From contig CAMPKU010000112.1 in NCBI GenBank assembly GCA_946887385.1, positions 1 to 13,818 on the forward strand: 13,818 nucleotides of DNA, in the 5' to 3' direction. Below, piece by piece: positions 6,537 to 13,531 of this stretch. The notes under the pieces are model-generated. The model made no database searches, was not told the DNA's origin, and saw nothing but the letters and a program-made list of their open reading frames with translations. The position numbers were made by a program, and so were the translations under genes. The stretch comes from an uncultured Gammaproteobacteria bacterium. GTDB lineage: Bacteria; Pseudomonadota; Gammaproteobacteria; Rariloculales; Rariloculaceae. Every line of letters starts with the position of its first letter. The stretch's first letter is position 1.

Positions 6537-7672
6537 GCGGGCGCGTGCTCCTGGTCGACGACGAGCCGCTCGTCCTCGAGGGTTTGAAGCGGCAGCTGCG
6601 CAAGAAGGTCGACATCGAGACGGCTTCGAGCGGCCGCGAGGGTCTTGCAATCCTCGAGCGCTCCGGCCCGTTCGCCGTCGTGGTGAGCGACATGCGCATG
6701 CCGGAGATGAACGGCTCGCAGTTCCTCGAGCAAGTGCGGCAACGCTCGCCGGACACCGTGCGCATGATCTTGAGCGGTCAAGCCGAGATCGAGTCGACGA
6801 TCGCAGCGGTGAACCTGGGCCAAATCTTCCGGTTCCTCACGAAGCCGTGCCCCACCGAGGCGTTATTCGCGGCGCTCGACGCAGGGCTAGAGCAGCACCA
6901 GCTCGTGATCGCCAAGCGCGAGCTGCTCGAAAAGACCCTGCGTGGCACAGTGCAGGTGCTCACGGAGATTCTGGAGCTCACGAACCCGGTGGCGCAGCAG
7001 CGCGCGAAGCGCGTGGAACGCTACGCGCAAGACCTCTGCGAAGGGATCGGCCGGCCGATGTCATGGGAGCTGCGGCTGGCGGCCATGCTTTCACAGATCG
7101 GCTGCGTCACATTGCCCGAGAACGTGCTCGCCCGGCACTACGCGGGGCAGAGTGTGGCCGACGAGGCGCAATCTTTGTATCGCTCGCATCCGCGCGTCGC
7201 GGGCAAACTTTTAGCGAGCATTCCTCGCCTCGAGGGCGTTGCGGCCATCGTGGCCAGCCAGCTCGACGACGTGAGTGTGGATGGCGAGCCCGCCGAGCTG
7301 GCCGATTGGGACGGCAACAAGCTCGATGCGTTGGTCTTGAAAGTGGCGGCGGACCTCGATTTTTGGCTCGGCACCGGCGCCGCCCGCGAGGAAGCGGCGC
7401 GCCGCGTCGCGCAAGCCGTGCCGCAGCTACCCAAAGCGCTGGCCGGTGCCTTGCAGGCCATCGCGCTGCGCAGCTCGAAATCGGACAAGGCCACGGTGAA
7501 GGTCTCTGCTCTTCAGGTCGGCATGCTGCTCGACGAGGACTTGCTGAGCGCCAACGGGATGCGCTTGCTGCCGAAAGGACAGGAAATCACGGCCTCGATT
7601 CTGCTGCGTCTTCAGGGTCTGGCCGAGAGCATCGGCGTGAAGGAGCCGTTTCGCGTCATCGTGGCGCGCTAG
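6533..7672 (+). CDS. Response regulator with degenerate HD (HD-GYP-like) output domain
   Basis: The protein is 379 residues, starting at ATG 6533, which overlaps the previous stop as ATGA and puts the receiver at the N-terminus. An in-frame extension upstream lies inside the HDOD gene and is rejected. The receiver has D9/D10, phosphoacceptor D53 (VVVSDMRMPEMNG), S81 and K104-P105. The region about 135-260 follows the HD-GYP pattern (RAKRVERYAQDLCEGIG, LAAMLSQIGCVTLPENVL, SHPRVAGKLLASIP). However, the HD dipeptide is S187-Q188, the first histidine is gone, and no GYP-like motif follows; only H219 of the later histidines is visible. It is therefore predicted to be catalytically dead. The C-terminal part (about 315-365, QVGMLLDEDLL to GQEITASILLRLQGLAE) resembles the accessory module that ends many RR-HD proteins. 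It ends 19 nt before the convergent lipoprotein gene. Confidence 0.88.
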   Translation: MSGRVLLVDDEPLVLEGLKRQLRKKVDIETASSGREGLAILERSGPFAVVVSDMRMPEMNGSQFLEQVRQRSPDTVRMILSGQAEIESTIAAVNLGQIFRFLTKPCPTEALFAALDAGLEQHQLVIAKRELLEKTLRGTVQVLTEILELTNPVAQQRAKRVERYAQDLCEGIGRPMSWELRLAAMLSQIGCVTLPENVLARHYAGQSVADEAQSLYRSHPRVAGKLLASIPRLEGVAAIVASQLDDVSVDGEPAELADWDGNKLDALVLKVAADLDFWLGTGAAREEAARRVAQAVPQLPKALAGALQAIALRSSKSDKATVKVSALQVGMLLDEDLLSANGMRLLPKGQEITASILLRLQGLAESIGVKEPFRVIVAR

Positions 7673-7691
7673 CGCATGGCGCTGCGGCGCG

Positions 7692-9710
7692 TCACTCTCG
7701 CACGATCGACACGGCGCCGTCCGGCCGCAACCAGAACGGGTTCCCCTCTTCCCACTTGTTGTGCGTGAGCCGAAGCTCGAAGCCGTCGCTCAGGCGGCGC
7801 GCGAACAGCTCGCCGTACATCTGCGGGCCGAACACCACCTCTTGCACCATCGGCTCCTCGTCGCTGATGCCGCCGCGCTCGCTCGTGTAGACGAGCCACG
7901 CGCCGTCCGGCGAGAACCACGGATGCGAATCCTGGCCGGGATGATCGGAGATTCGTTGCAGCGCGCCCGGCGTGCCGTCCGGCGCCACGCTAAGAAGGTA
8001 ATTGTCGAACGTCAGATTGCCGCGCACGTCGCGCGTGCCGTCCAGGTTCGACGAGAACGCGATGGTGTCACCCTTGGGCGAGAACACGGGGAAGTTCTCG
8101 CGCGCCTCGTCGTTCGTGAGCGCTTGCGGCTCGGTGCCGTCGCGGTTGCTCAGGTACAAATCGAAGCGGCCGTTGCGCGCGCTGCGATAGACGAGCTTCG
8201 CGGCGTCCGGCGAGAACGCCGCAACACCCTCGTTGGCGGTGGTGCCTTCGCTCAAGTTGCGCCGTTCCGAACCGTCCGCGCGCATCACCCAGATATCGGC
8301 TTCGTCCGTGCCTTGCCCCGAGAAGAACCCCTGCGTGTAGGTGATCCAGCGGCCGTCGTCGGACCACTTGATGTCGAACAGGCGATTCGGCGTGCCGCTC
8401 ACGATGCCGACGTTCGGCACGGCAAATAGCTCCCGCTGGCTCTCGCCCTTGAAGTCCGCAAGCACGAGCCGCGTGCCGGCCTCGTTCTCGATCGTGACCG
8501 CCGTTTCGTTGCGGTCCGGGTGCGGTGCTAACCCCGTGGTGTGCCGCATCGGATACAGCGTGACGGTGCGATCGGGCAGCTTCACGTCGGCCGGATAGTC
8601 GGCCGCGAGTAGCGCGCCGGCGCCGAGGATTTCCTCGACGGCTTGAGTCTCGGCCACTGCGGGCCCGACGCCGTGCACTACCATCGCACCGCTTGCGGCA
8701 TGAAAGTCGGGCAGCCAATAATCCGTCGTCATGTCGCTCTCGGCGCGGGCGTTAGTGCCGTCCGCGGCGACGGACTCGATGCTCCAGCGCGCAAACCCAG
8801 TGCGTTTCTGGTACGCGACACGGCCGTCGCTCATGACGGCCGGTGCCAGCGCTTCGACGCCTTCCGGCGTCACGGCGCGCGGATTGGAACCATCCGCATC
8901 CATCGCCCAAATTCGGAAACCGCCCTCTTGACCGAGGATCGGGCTCGTCGGCGGGCCCACGATCTCGCGCGGCCGTGCCGAATAGAAGTACAACGTGCCG
9001 CCGTCCGCGGACCACTCGGGCGAGCCGTCCCAATCCGGCGTGGCCGTCAGCCGCTGCACGTCGCTTCCGTCCGTCTTCATGACGTACACGTCGCCTTCAC
9101 GCTGCCGCGTGAAGGCGAAGATCGGATGGCCGGACACGGGCGTGTCGCGATCCGTGGTGAACGCGATGCGCGCGCCGTCCGGCGAGAAGTCGGGCCGAAA
9201 ATCGCCGCCCGGGTGGTTCGTGACGTTCGTGGCCGCCGCAAGACTCTGCGGCGTCTCGGGGTTGAACGGCAGCACGTAGATGTCGGCGTTGCCGCTCGCG
9301 GTGCTGACGAACGCGATGCTGCGGCCGTCGGGCGAGAACGCCACCTGATCTTCCATGGCCGGGCTGTCGATGAGCAGGCGCGCCTGCGCGCCGCTGTCGA
9401 GCTCGAGCGCATAGAGATCGGGGTTACCGCGCCGCTCCGACGTGAACACCACCCAGCGGCCGTCCGGAGAAAGCGCGGCATCGTAGTCGAGACCCGGATG
9501 ATCCGTGAGCCGGCGCGGCGCCGCGCCGGCACTCGCGAAGTAGAAGATGTCCCAGTTGCCGGGCCGCAGCGACGAATACACGATCCGTTCGGCGGCGAAT
9601 TGCGCGCCGCCGGTCGGCGCGTCGGCCGCTGTCGAGGCCGGCTCGTCGCTGCATGCGCCGGCGGCCGCGCACATGAAGACGGCCACCCACGGCCGCGCAA
9701 CGTATTTCAT
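7692..9710 (-). CDS. PD40/TolB-like beta-propeller lipoprotein
   Basis: The protein is 672 residues from ATG 9710, which has GAGGGGG just upstream. The much longer open frame beyond it (to 10373) covers the divergent genes and is rejected. The N-terminus reads MKYVARPWVAVFMCAAAGAC-SDEP, a lipoprotein signal with a weak lipobox (A17-G18-A19-C20) and Ser at +2, which favours the outer membrane. At least eight PD40 blades are visible with the motif F/W-S-P/D-D/K-G followed by a strand and S/T-E/A/N: for example LSPDGRWVVFTSE, FSPDGRSIAFVST, FSPDGARIAFTTD, WSDDGRWITYTQG, FSPKGDTIAFSSN and FSPDGAWLVYTSE. They fall in two groups (about 35-320 and 400-665), compatible with two propellers. There is no peptidase or other catalytic domain. 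It is probably a periplasm-facing binding or scaffolding protein; ligand unknown. Its 3' end converges on the response-regulator operon. Confidence 0.88.
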   Translation of the reverse strand: MKYVARPWVAVFMCAAAGACSDEPASTAADAPTGGAQFAAERIVYSSLRPGNWDIFYFASAGAAPRRLTDHPGLDYDAALSPDGRWVVFTSERRGNPDLYALELDSGAQARLLIDSPAMEDQVAFSPDGRSIAFVSTASGNADIYVLPFNPETPQSLAAATNVTNHPGGDFRPDFSPDGARIAFTTDRDTPVSGHPIFAFTRQREGDVYVMKTDGSDVQRLTATPDWDGSPEWSADGGTLYFYSARPREIVGPPTSPILGQEGGFRIWAMDADGSNPRAVTPEGVEALAPAVMSDGRVAYQKRTGFARWSIESVAADGTNARAESDMTTDYWLPDFHAASGAMVVHGVGPAVAETQAVEEILGAGALLAADYPADVKLPDRTVTLYPMRHTTGLAPHPDRNETAVTIENEAGTRLVLADFKGESQRELFAVPNVGIVSGTPNRLFDIKWSDDGRWITYTQGFFSGQGTDEADIWVMRADGSERRNLSEGTTANEGVAAFSPDAAKLVYRSARNGRFDLYLSNRDGTEPQALTNDEARENFPVFSPKGDTIAFSSNLDGTRDVRGNLTFDNYLLSVAPDGTPGALQRISDHPGQDSHPWFSPDGAWLVYTSERGGISDEEPMVQEVVFGPQMYGELFARRLSDGFELRLTHNKWEEGNPFWLRPDGAVSIVRE

Positions 9711-9742
9711 GACACCCCCTCGAGCGTTTCGTCGCCGATAGT

Positions 9743-9761
9743 AAGCGCCCGAGCGGCGCTT
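9743..9761. repeat. 7-bp inverted repeat upstream of the lipoprotein gene
   Basis: AAGCGCC-cgagc-GGCGCTT is a perfect stem with a 5-nt loop. It lies 32 bp upstream of the lipoprotein ATG, in the divergent gap 9711-9845. It could be a 5' leader hairpin or an operator. There is no T-tract typical of a terminator. Confidence 0.4.
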
Positions 9762-9794
9762 CGCGCAACCCGCGGCAACTACGCATTGCCGTGG

Positions 9795-9806
9795 GCCCCG
9801 CGGGGC
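9795..9806. repeat. 12-bp perfect palindrome in the divergent promoter region
   Basis: GCCCCGCGGGGC is self-complementary and lies 39 bp upstream of the small membrane protein ATG. It is seen directly. It may be an operator shared by the divergent genes, but GC-only palindromes arise easily by chance here. Confidence 0.3.
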
Positions 9807-9845
9807 ACGAGTCTTGCTGGAACGTGCCGAGGCAAGGAGACCATC

Positions 9846-10166
9846 ATGGCCAGCAACTCGAGCGAGCAGAACACCGCCAAACCGGTGCGCACTCCCAACA
9901 CCGCGCAGCTTCGCGAGCAGATGCCGAGCCGTAGGACGCCCGGCAAAACGTCGGCGCGCGACCCGGCCGCGGCCCCTTTCGATACCGATGACGAGGCCGC
10001 GGGGCGCACGGCGCAGCAAGCAGCGATCGAGCAGGCGATGGCGCGGCACAACGTGCGAATGGCGCGCAGCCCGGGCGGCATGGGGCCGCTTGGCCGCAAC
10101 GTGCTGTTGATCGTCGCGCTGGCGCTTGCGGCACTCGTCGGCGTTTGGGCCGTGCTGTCTTACTGA
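9846..10166 (+). CDS. Small protein with a single C-terminal membrane helix, function unknown
   Basis: The protein is 106 residues. The start is supported by AAGGAG (9834-9839), 6 nt before the ATG; a longer reading from 8643 crosses the lipoprotein gene antisense and is rejected. The N-terminal about 80 residues are hydrophilic and low in structure (SSEQNTAKPVRTPNTAQLREQM), with a stretch DPAAAPFDTDDEAAG that I recall in similar form in other proteobacterial small proteins without a known role. The last about 22 residues (NVLLIVALALAALVGVWAVL) form one membrane helix close to the C-terminus, so it looks tail-anchored with its bulk in the cytoplasm. It lies about 100 bp upstream of the epimerase-membrane fusion on the same strand, possibly co-transcribed. 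No Cys and no catalytic motif are visible. Confidence 0.8.
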   Translation: MASNSSEQNTAKPVRTPNTAQLREQMPSRRTPGKTSARDPAAAPFDTDDEAAGRTAQQAAIEQAMARHNVRMARSPGGMGPLGRNVLLIVALALAALVGVWAVLSY

Positions 10167-10195
10167 GCCCACGCGCGGTGGCGGAGGAGCAAGCT

Positions 10196-10297
10196 TTGCG
10201 ACCGGTTGCAGATTCTGCAATGGGCGCGACCGTCTCGGGTCCGCCCGCGTGCGCAGCTCATTCGCCGGCATGCCGCGAGCAGGCCCAGCGGCCGTGA
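10196..10297 (+). CDS. Possible 33-residue leader ORF before the epimerase fusion
   Basis: GGAGGAG (10183-10189) is the strongest Shine-Dalgarno in this gap, yet at 6 nt spacing it serves a TTG at 10196 that is out of frame with the epimerase. The TTG opens a 33-codon frame whose TGA (10295-10297) overlaps an in-frame epimerase GTG at 10294 as GTGA. This could be a coupling leader peptide. The peptide (LRPVADSAMG...) has no recognisable motif, and a coincidence is quite possible. Confidence 0.25.
   Translation: MRPVADSAMGATVSGPPACAAHSPACREQAQRP
10206..10220. promoter_or_regulatory. 15-bp palindrome upstream of the epimerase fusion
   Basis: TTGCAGA-T-TCTGCAA is a perfect 7-bp inverted repeat around a single base. 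It sits 49 bp before the ATG at 10270. It is a candidate operator, or a hairpin hiding part of the leader. Confidence 0.35.
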
Positions 10298-12804
10298 GCG
10301 ACGCGACCGCTACGACGTCCGGCCGCACCGCGACGGATAAGCCGCTCGTGCTGATCACGGGCGCCGTGGGCAACCTCGGCGTGTCGGTGGCGAAAGCTCT
10401 CGAGGGCGCCTACCGCGTGGTCGGCATGGACCGCGACACCGGTGACACTCCTTTCCCTGTGCTGCGCATCGACGTCTCCTCCGACGACTCGGTAGAGCTC
10501 GCGTTCCGCAAACTGCGCGAGAGCTATGGCAACCGGATCGCGAGCGTGATTCACCTCGTCGCGTTCTTCGACTTCACGGGCCAGCCGCACCCGCTTTATC
10601 AAACCGTTAACGTCGAAGGCACGCGTCGCGTGCTGCGCGCGCTCCGCTCGTTCGAGGTAGAGCAGTTCGTCTACGCGAGCACGATGCTCGTGCACGCGCC
10701 GTGCAAGCCCGGCGAACGCATCGACGAGCGGCAACCGATCGACCCGCGCTGGGAGTATCCGAAATCCAAAGCGGCTGCGGAGGCCGTCATTCGCGAGGAG
10801 CACGGCAACATCCCCTACGCGATTCTGCGGCTCGCGGGTGTGTACGACACGAAGACCACCGTGCCCACGATGGCCAATCAGATGGCACGAATCTACGAGC
10901 GCGATCTGCAAAGTCACCTATACGCCGGGCACACGCTGGTCGGCCAATCGATGCTGCATCGCGACGATCTGCTCGACGCGTTGCGGCGCACCGTCGATCG
11001 ACGCACGGCGCTTCCTCCGACAACCGAGCTCCTGATCGGCGAGCCCGACGCCATCGGCTACGACGCGCTCCAGGACGAGCTCGGCCGCTTGTTTCACGGT
11101 GCGGACGAGTGGCTCACGCTGCGTCTACCGAAAGCCGTTGCGGCCGCCGGTGCCTGGGCGCAGCAAAAGCTCGAGCCGCTGGTGCCCGACGCAATCGACG
11201 AAGGCGAGAAACCGTTCATTCAGCCGTTCATGATGCGTCTGGCCGACGATCACTACGCGCTCGACGTGCGCCGTGCACGCGAAGCGCTGGGCTGGGAGCC
11301 GAAGCATCGTCTGATCGACGAGCTGCCGGCGATGGTCCGCGCAGTGAAGGACAACCCCGCCTCCTGGTACGCGCGCCACGGAATCGATCCGCCCGATTGG
11401 ATAGAAACGGCCGACGCGCTCGGCCACGACACGGGCGACCTTGCGGCGCGCCACGGCGCGCTACTGCGCCGCGAGCTGCGCGCGAGCCGCTGGGCGCACT
11501 TCGTGAACATCGGTCTCGGCACTTGGCTCGTCACACAGCCCGCGTTAGTCGCCATTCCGGAGGCGCCGCTGCGCGCGGCGGAGATCGGGCTCGGCGTTGC
11601 CGTGATGGTGTTCGCGGCGCTTGCATTGTCGTGGCGGATGCAGTGGGCACGCTGGATATGCGCGGCGTTGGGGGCGCTCGTAATGGCGGCGCCGTTTTTA
11701 TTCTCGACGGCGAGCGCCGCGGCGTATCTCTCCGACACGCTCGTCGGCGGGCTGATCTTCGGGCTGGCTGTGTGCACCAAGCCCGACATCGGGCCGTCGC
11801 CGCTCGCGGCGCTCAAAGGGCCCGAGATTCCCGTGGGATGGAGCTACAACCCGTCCACGTGGACGCAGCGCTTGCCGATCATTCTGTTAGCCGTCGTGGG
11901 CCTGTATGTGTCGCGTTACCTTGCGGCGTATCAGCTCGGTCATGTCGATCACGTGTTCGAGCCGTTTTTCATGGGCTCGCCGAGCGATCCAAAAAACGGC
12001 ACGGAGGAGATCATCACGTCGTGGGTGTCGGAAGCCTGGCCGGTGTCCGATGCAGCCGTCGGCGGCTATACGTACGCGCTCGAAATTCTGACCGGCGCAG
12101 TGGGCTCGCGCGCGCGTTGGCGCACGATGCCCTGGCTCGTGGTGCTATTCGGCCTGATGATCGCGCCGCTCGGCGTGGTCTCGATCCTCTTCATCATCAT
12201 TCAACCGATACTGCTCGGCACGTGGAGCTCGCTGGCGCTGCTCGGTGCAGCGGCGATGCTCGTGCAGATCCCCTACTCGCTCGACGAGCTGCTCGCGTCC
12301 GTGCAGTTCGTGCGGCGTCGCGCGCGCGCGGGCAGCCGCTGGCTCACGGTGGCGCTGCGCGGCGATACGGATGAGGTCACGCGGCCCCGCGGGCCGTCGC
12401 GGGCCGTGGACGAGCTAGACGCGCCGGCACTCGCGCTTCTGAAAGACGCCGCCGGGGGCGGCGTGAGCCTGCCGTGGAATCTCGCGATCGCAGGGCTGGT
12501 TGCGCTGTCGCTGCTCTTCACGCGGCTGTTCCTCGGCGCCGAAGGAACACTCGCGAACGCGCATCACCTCATCGGCGCGCTGGTGCTCACCGTGCTGTCG
12601 ATTGCCGCCGCAGAAGTGGCGCGGCCCGTGCGTTATCTCAACGTGGCGCTCGGCGCCGTGCTGCTCGCCGTGCCGTTCGTGCTCGACGCGGACGTCGCGC
12701 AAACGGCGTTCACTCTTGCAGCGGGCATTGCAATCGCGGCGCTGTCGGTGCGCCGCGGCGCGATTCGCCATCGCTACGGCCCGTGGAGCCGGCTTCTCGT
12801 CTGA
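10270..12804 (+). CDS. NAD(P)-dependent epimerase/dehydratase fused to SPW, VKOR-like and SPW membrane modules
   Basis: The protein is about 844 residues from ATG 10270; GTG 10294 (836 residues) is an equally good start, and neither has a clear Shine-Dalgarno of its own. Residues about 24-370 are an extended short-chain dehydrogenase/epimerase: Rossmann motif GAVGNLG (31-37), D of GMDRD, HLVAFFDF, YASTMLVHAP, catalytic Y163-x3-K167 (YPKSK), and a C-terminal REALGWEPKHRL typical of sugar-nucleotide epimerases. From about 408 the protein is membrane-bound: an SPW-like four-helix module (408-505), a VKOR-like segment (535-690; SEAWPVSDAAVGGYTYALEI, RWRTMPWLVVLFGL, IIIQPILLGTW) and a second SPW-like module (735-830) ending YGPWSRLLV. 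The VKOR-like part has S653-S654 where I expect Cys residues, and no CxxC at all. The substrate is unknown; the head is probably cytoplasmic, acting on a lipid-linked or membrane-near substrate (inference). Confidence 0.85.
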   Translation: MPRAGPAAVSDATATTSGRTATDKPLVLITGAVGNLGVSVAKALEGAYRVVGMDRDTGDTPFPVLRIDVSSDDSVELAFRKLRESYGNRIASVIHLVAFFDFTGQPHPLYQTVNVEGTRRVLRALRSFEVEQFVYASTMLVHAPCKPGERIDERQPIDPRWEYPKSKAAAEAVIREEHGNIPYAILRLAGVYDTKTTVPTMANQMARIYERDLQSHLYAGHTLVGQSMLHRDDLLDALRRTVDRRTALPPTTELLIGEPDAIGYDALQDELGRLFHGADEWLTLRLPKAVAAAGAWAQQKLEPLVPDAIDEGEKPFIQPFMMRLADDHYALDVRRAREALGWEPKHRLIDELPAMVRAVKDNPASWYARHGIDPPDWIETADALGHDTGDLAARHGALLRRELRASRWAHFVNIGLGTWLVTQPALVAIPEAPLRAAEIGLGVAVMVFAALALSWRMQWARWICAALGALVMAAPFLFSTASAAAYLSDTLVGGLIFGLAVCTKPDIGPSPLAALKGPEIPVGWSYNPSTWTQRLPIILLAVVGLYVSRYLAAYQLGHVDHVFEPFFMGSPSDPKNGTEEIITSWVSEAWPVSDAAVGGYTYALEILTGAVGSRARWRTMPWLVVLFGLMIAPLGVVSILFIIIQPILLGTWSSLALLGAAAMLVQIPYSLDELLASVQFVRRRARAGSRWLTVALRGDTDEVTRPRGPSRAVDELDAPALALLKDAAGGGVSLPWNLAIAGLVALSLLFTRLFLGAEGTLANAHHLIGALVLTVLSIAAAEVARPVRYLNVALGAVLLAVPFVLDADVAQTAFTLAAGIAIAALSVRRGAIRHRYGPWSRLLV

Positions 12805-12819
12805 CCGTGAGCGCGCGGC

Positions 12820-13398
12820 TCAGCGCCAGCGTGTGCCCAAGATCCACGCCACGAGGCTGAACCGCGTGCCGCGAGTCACCGGCGTCACGCGATGGAGCAT
12901 GAAGCTCGGAAACGCAATGAACGCTCCTCTCGTGCGATCGAGCCTGTGCGGCTGGCGCTCGTACAAGAGCTCGAGATCGCCCCCGTCATAATCCGCGCCG
13001 TTCGAAAGCTGGATCGAGATGGAAATTTTTCGGTCCGGCCGAATCGTGGCGAAATCGGTATGCCAATCGTAAAAGCCGTTGTCCGAGCTGTCGTAACGCG
13101 AGAACTGAATATTCGCTTCCACGCCGGCGATGTCCACGCCGAAGAATTGCCGATTGCATTCGCGTGCGGCGGCCCATATGCGCTCGTACAACCAGTCGTA
13201 TTTTTCGTTTGCCCCGAGAAAAACCACTTGCGACCGCCGCACGGCGGCGTTGGTGTTACCAGGGCCGAGCCGGCCCTCCGCGAGCAGCGGCACGTGCTCG
13301 GCAATCAGCCGATCCATCAAGGGCGCGGTCAGGAACTCGGCGGCCGTAGCGAACGGTTGAAACGGCGGCGAGGGCGCGTTTTGTGGCTGGCTAGCCAT
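12820..13398 (-). CDS. 2-oxoglutarate/Fe(II)-dependent dioxygenase, PKHD-type hydroxylase
   Basis: The protein is 192 residues. It carries the jelly-roll dioxygenase signature: iron ligands H113 and D115 in FYDWHTDF, distal H169 in SFMLHRVTPV, and R179 in GTRFSLVAWILG for the 2-oxoglutarate carboxylate. The supporting strand is KISISIQLSNGADYDGGDLELL, the usual prolyl-hydroxylase-like Y-x-GG-D/E-L. The residues of the HxD...H triad are all present, so an active oxygenase is expected. Its length is somewhat below PKHD-type YbiX proteins (about 225 residues), which carry an extra C-terminal stretch. The substrate is unknown; related proteins hydroxylate prolyl residues or small molecules, with iron-linked expression in some. 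The ATG at 13398 has no strong Shine-Dalgarno. The stop lies 15 nt from the convergent epimerase-fusion stop. Confidence 0.92.
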   Translation of the reverse strand: MASQPQNAPSPPFQPFATAAEFLTAPLMDRLIAEHVPLLAEGRLGPGNTNAAVRRSQVVFLGANEKYDWLYERIWAAARECNRQFFGVDIAGVEANIQFSRYDSSDNGFYDWHTDFATIRPDRKISISIQLSNGADYDGGDLELLYERQPHRLDRTRGAFIAFPSFMLHRVTPVTRGTRFSLVAWILGTRWR

Positions 13399-13472
13399 GG
13401 GTGCTCGAGCGTTCCGTTGATCCTTGCGCGGCGCGGCCGCGCGAGCAAACGGCCGAAGTCTACGCAGCGGAA

Positions 13473-13499
13473 CCGCGGCTTGCCAGACCGCTGCCGCGG
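13473..13499 (-). terminator. Possible hairpin terminator after the right-edge gene
   Basis: CCGCGGC (13473-13479) and GCCGCGG (13493-13499) are perfect 7-bp inverted arms with a 13-nt loop. The hairpin sits 33 bp downstream of the stop of the - strand gene ending at 13532. No T-tract follows, so intrinsic termination is doubtful. The rest of the 133-bp gap shows only the palindrome GCGCGGCCGCGC (13431-13442). Confidence 0.25.
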
Positions 13500-13531
13500 G
13501 CGCTCCGTACCGACTGAGACCGCCCGGAACG

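Noticed and set aside
7671..7683. AGCGC-atg-GCGCT hairpin between the convergent response-regulator and lipoprotein genes
   Set aside because: Three-base loop, 5-bp stem and no T-tract on either strand; not convincing as a bidirectional terminator.
6193..7890. 565-codon + strand frame overlapping both response regulators
   Set aside because: Arg/Ala-rich shadow frame; the real frames contain complete receiver and HD-type domains.
8643..9845. Long + strand frame leading into the small membrane protein
   Set aside because: It runs antisense through the PD40 lipoprotein gene; the real start at 9846 has an ideal AAGGAG.
9711..10373. 221-codon N-terminal extension of the PD40 lipoprotein
   Set aside because: It would cover the divergent gene and erase the signal peptide; ATG 9710 has GAGGGGG and a lipoprotein signal directly after it.
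10701..12374. 557-codon + strand frame within the epimerase fusion
   Set aside because: Shadow frame dominated by Arg, Ala and Ser with no motifs; the epimerase and membrane motifs lie in the other frame.
12388..12407. Tandem duplication of the 10-mer cgcgggccgt
   Set aside because: Only two copies in a GC-rich, Pro/Arg-rich linker of the fusion protein; the frame is kept open by the residues themselves and no slippage effect is evident.
12808..12822. TGAGC-gcgcg-GCTCA hairpin between the convergent epimerase and dioxygenase genes
   Set aside because: Short stem without a T-tract, overlapping the dioxygenase stop codon; could be chance.
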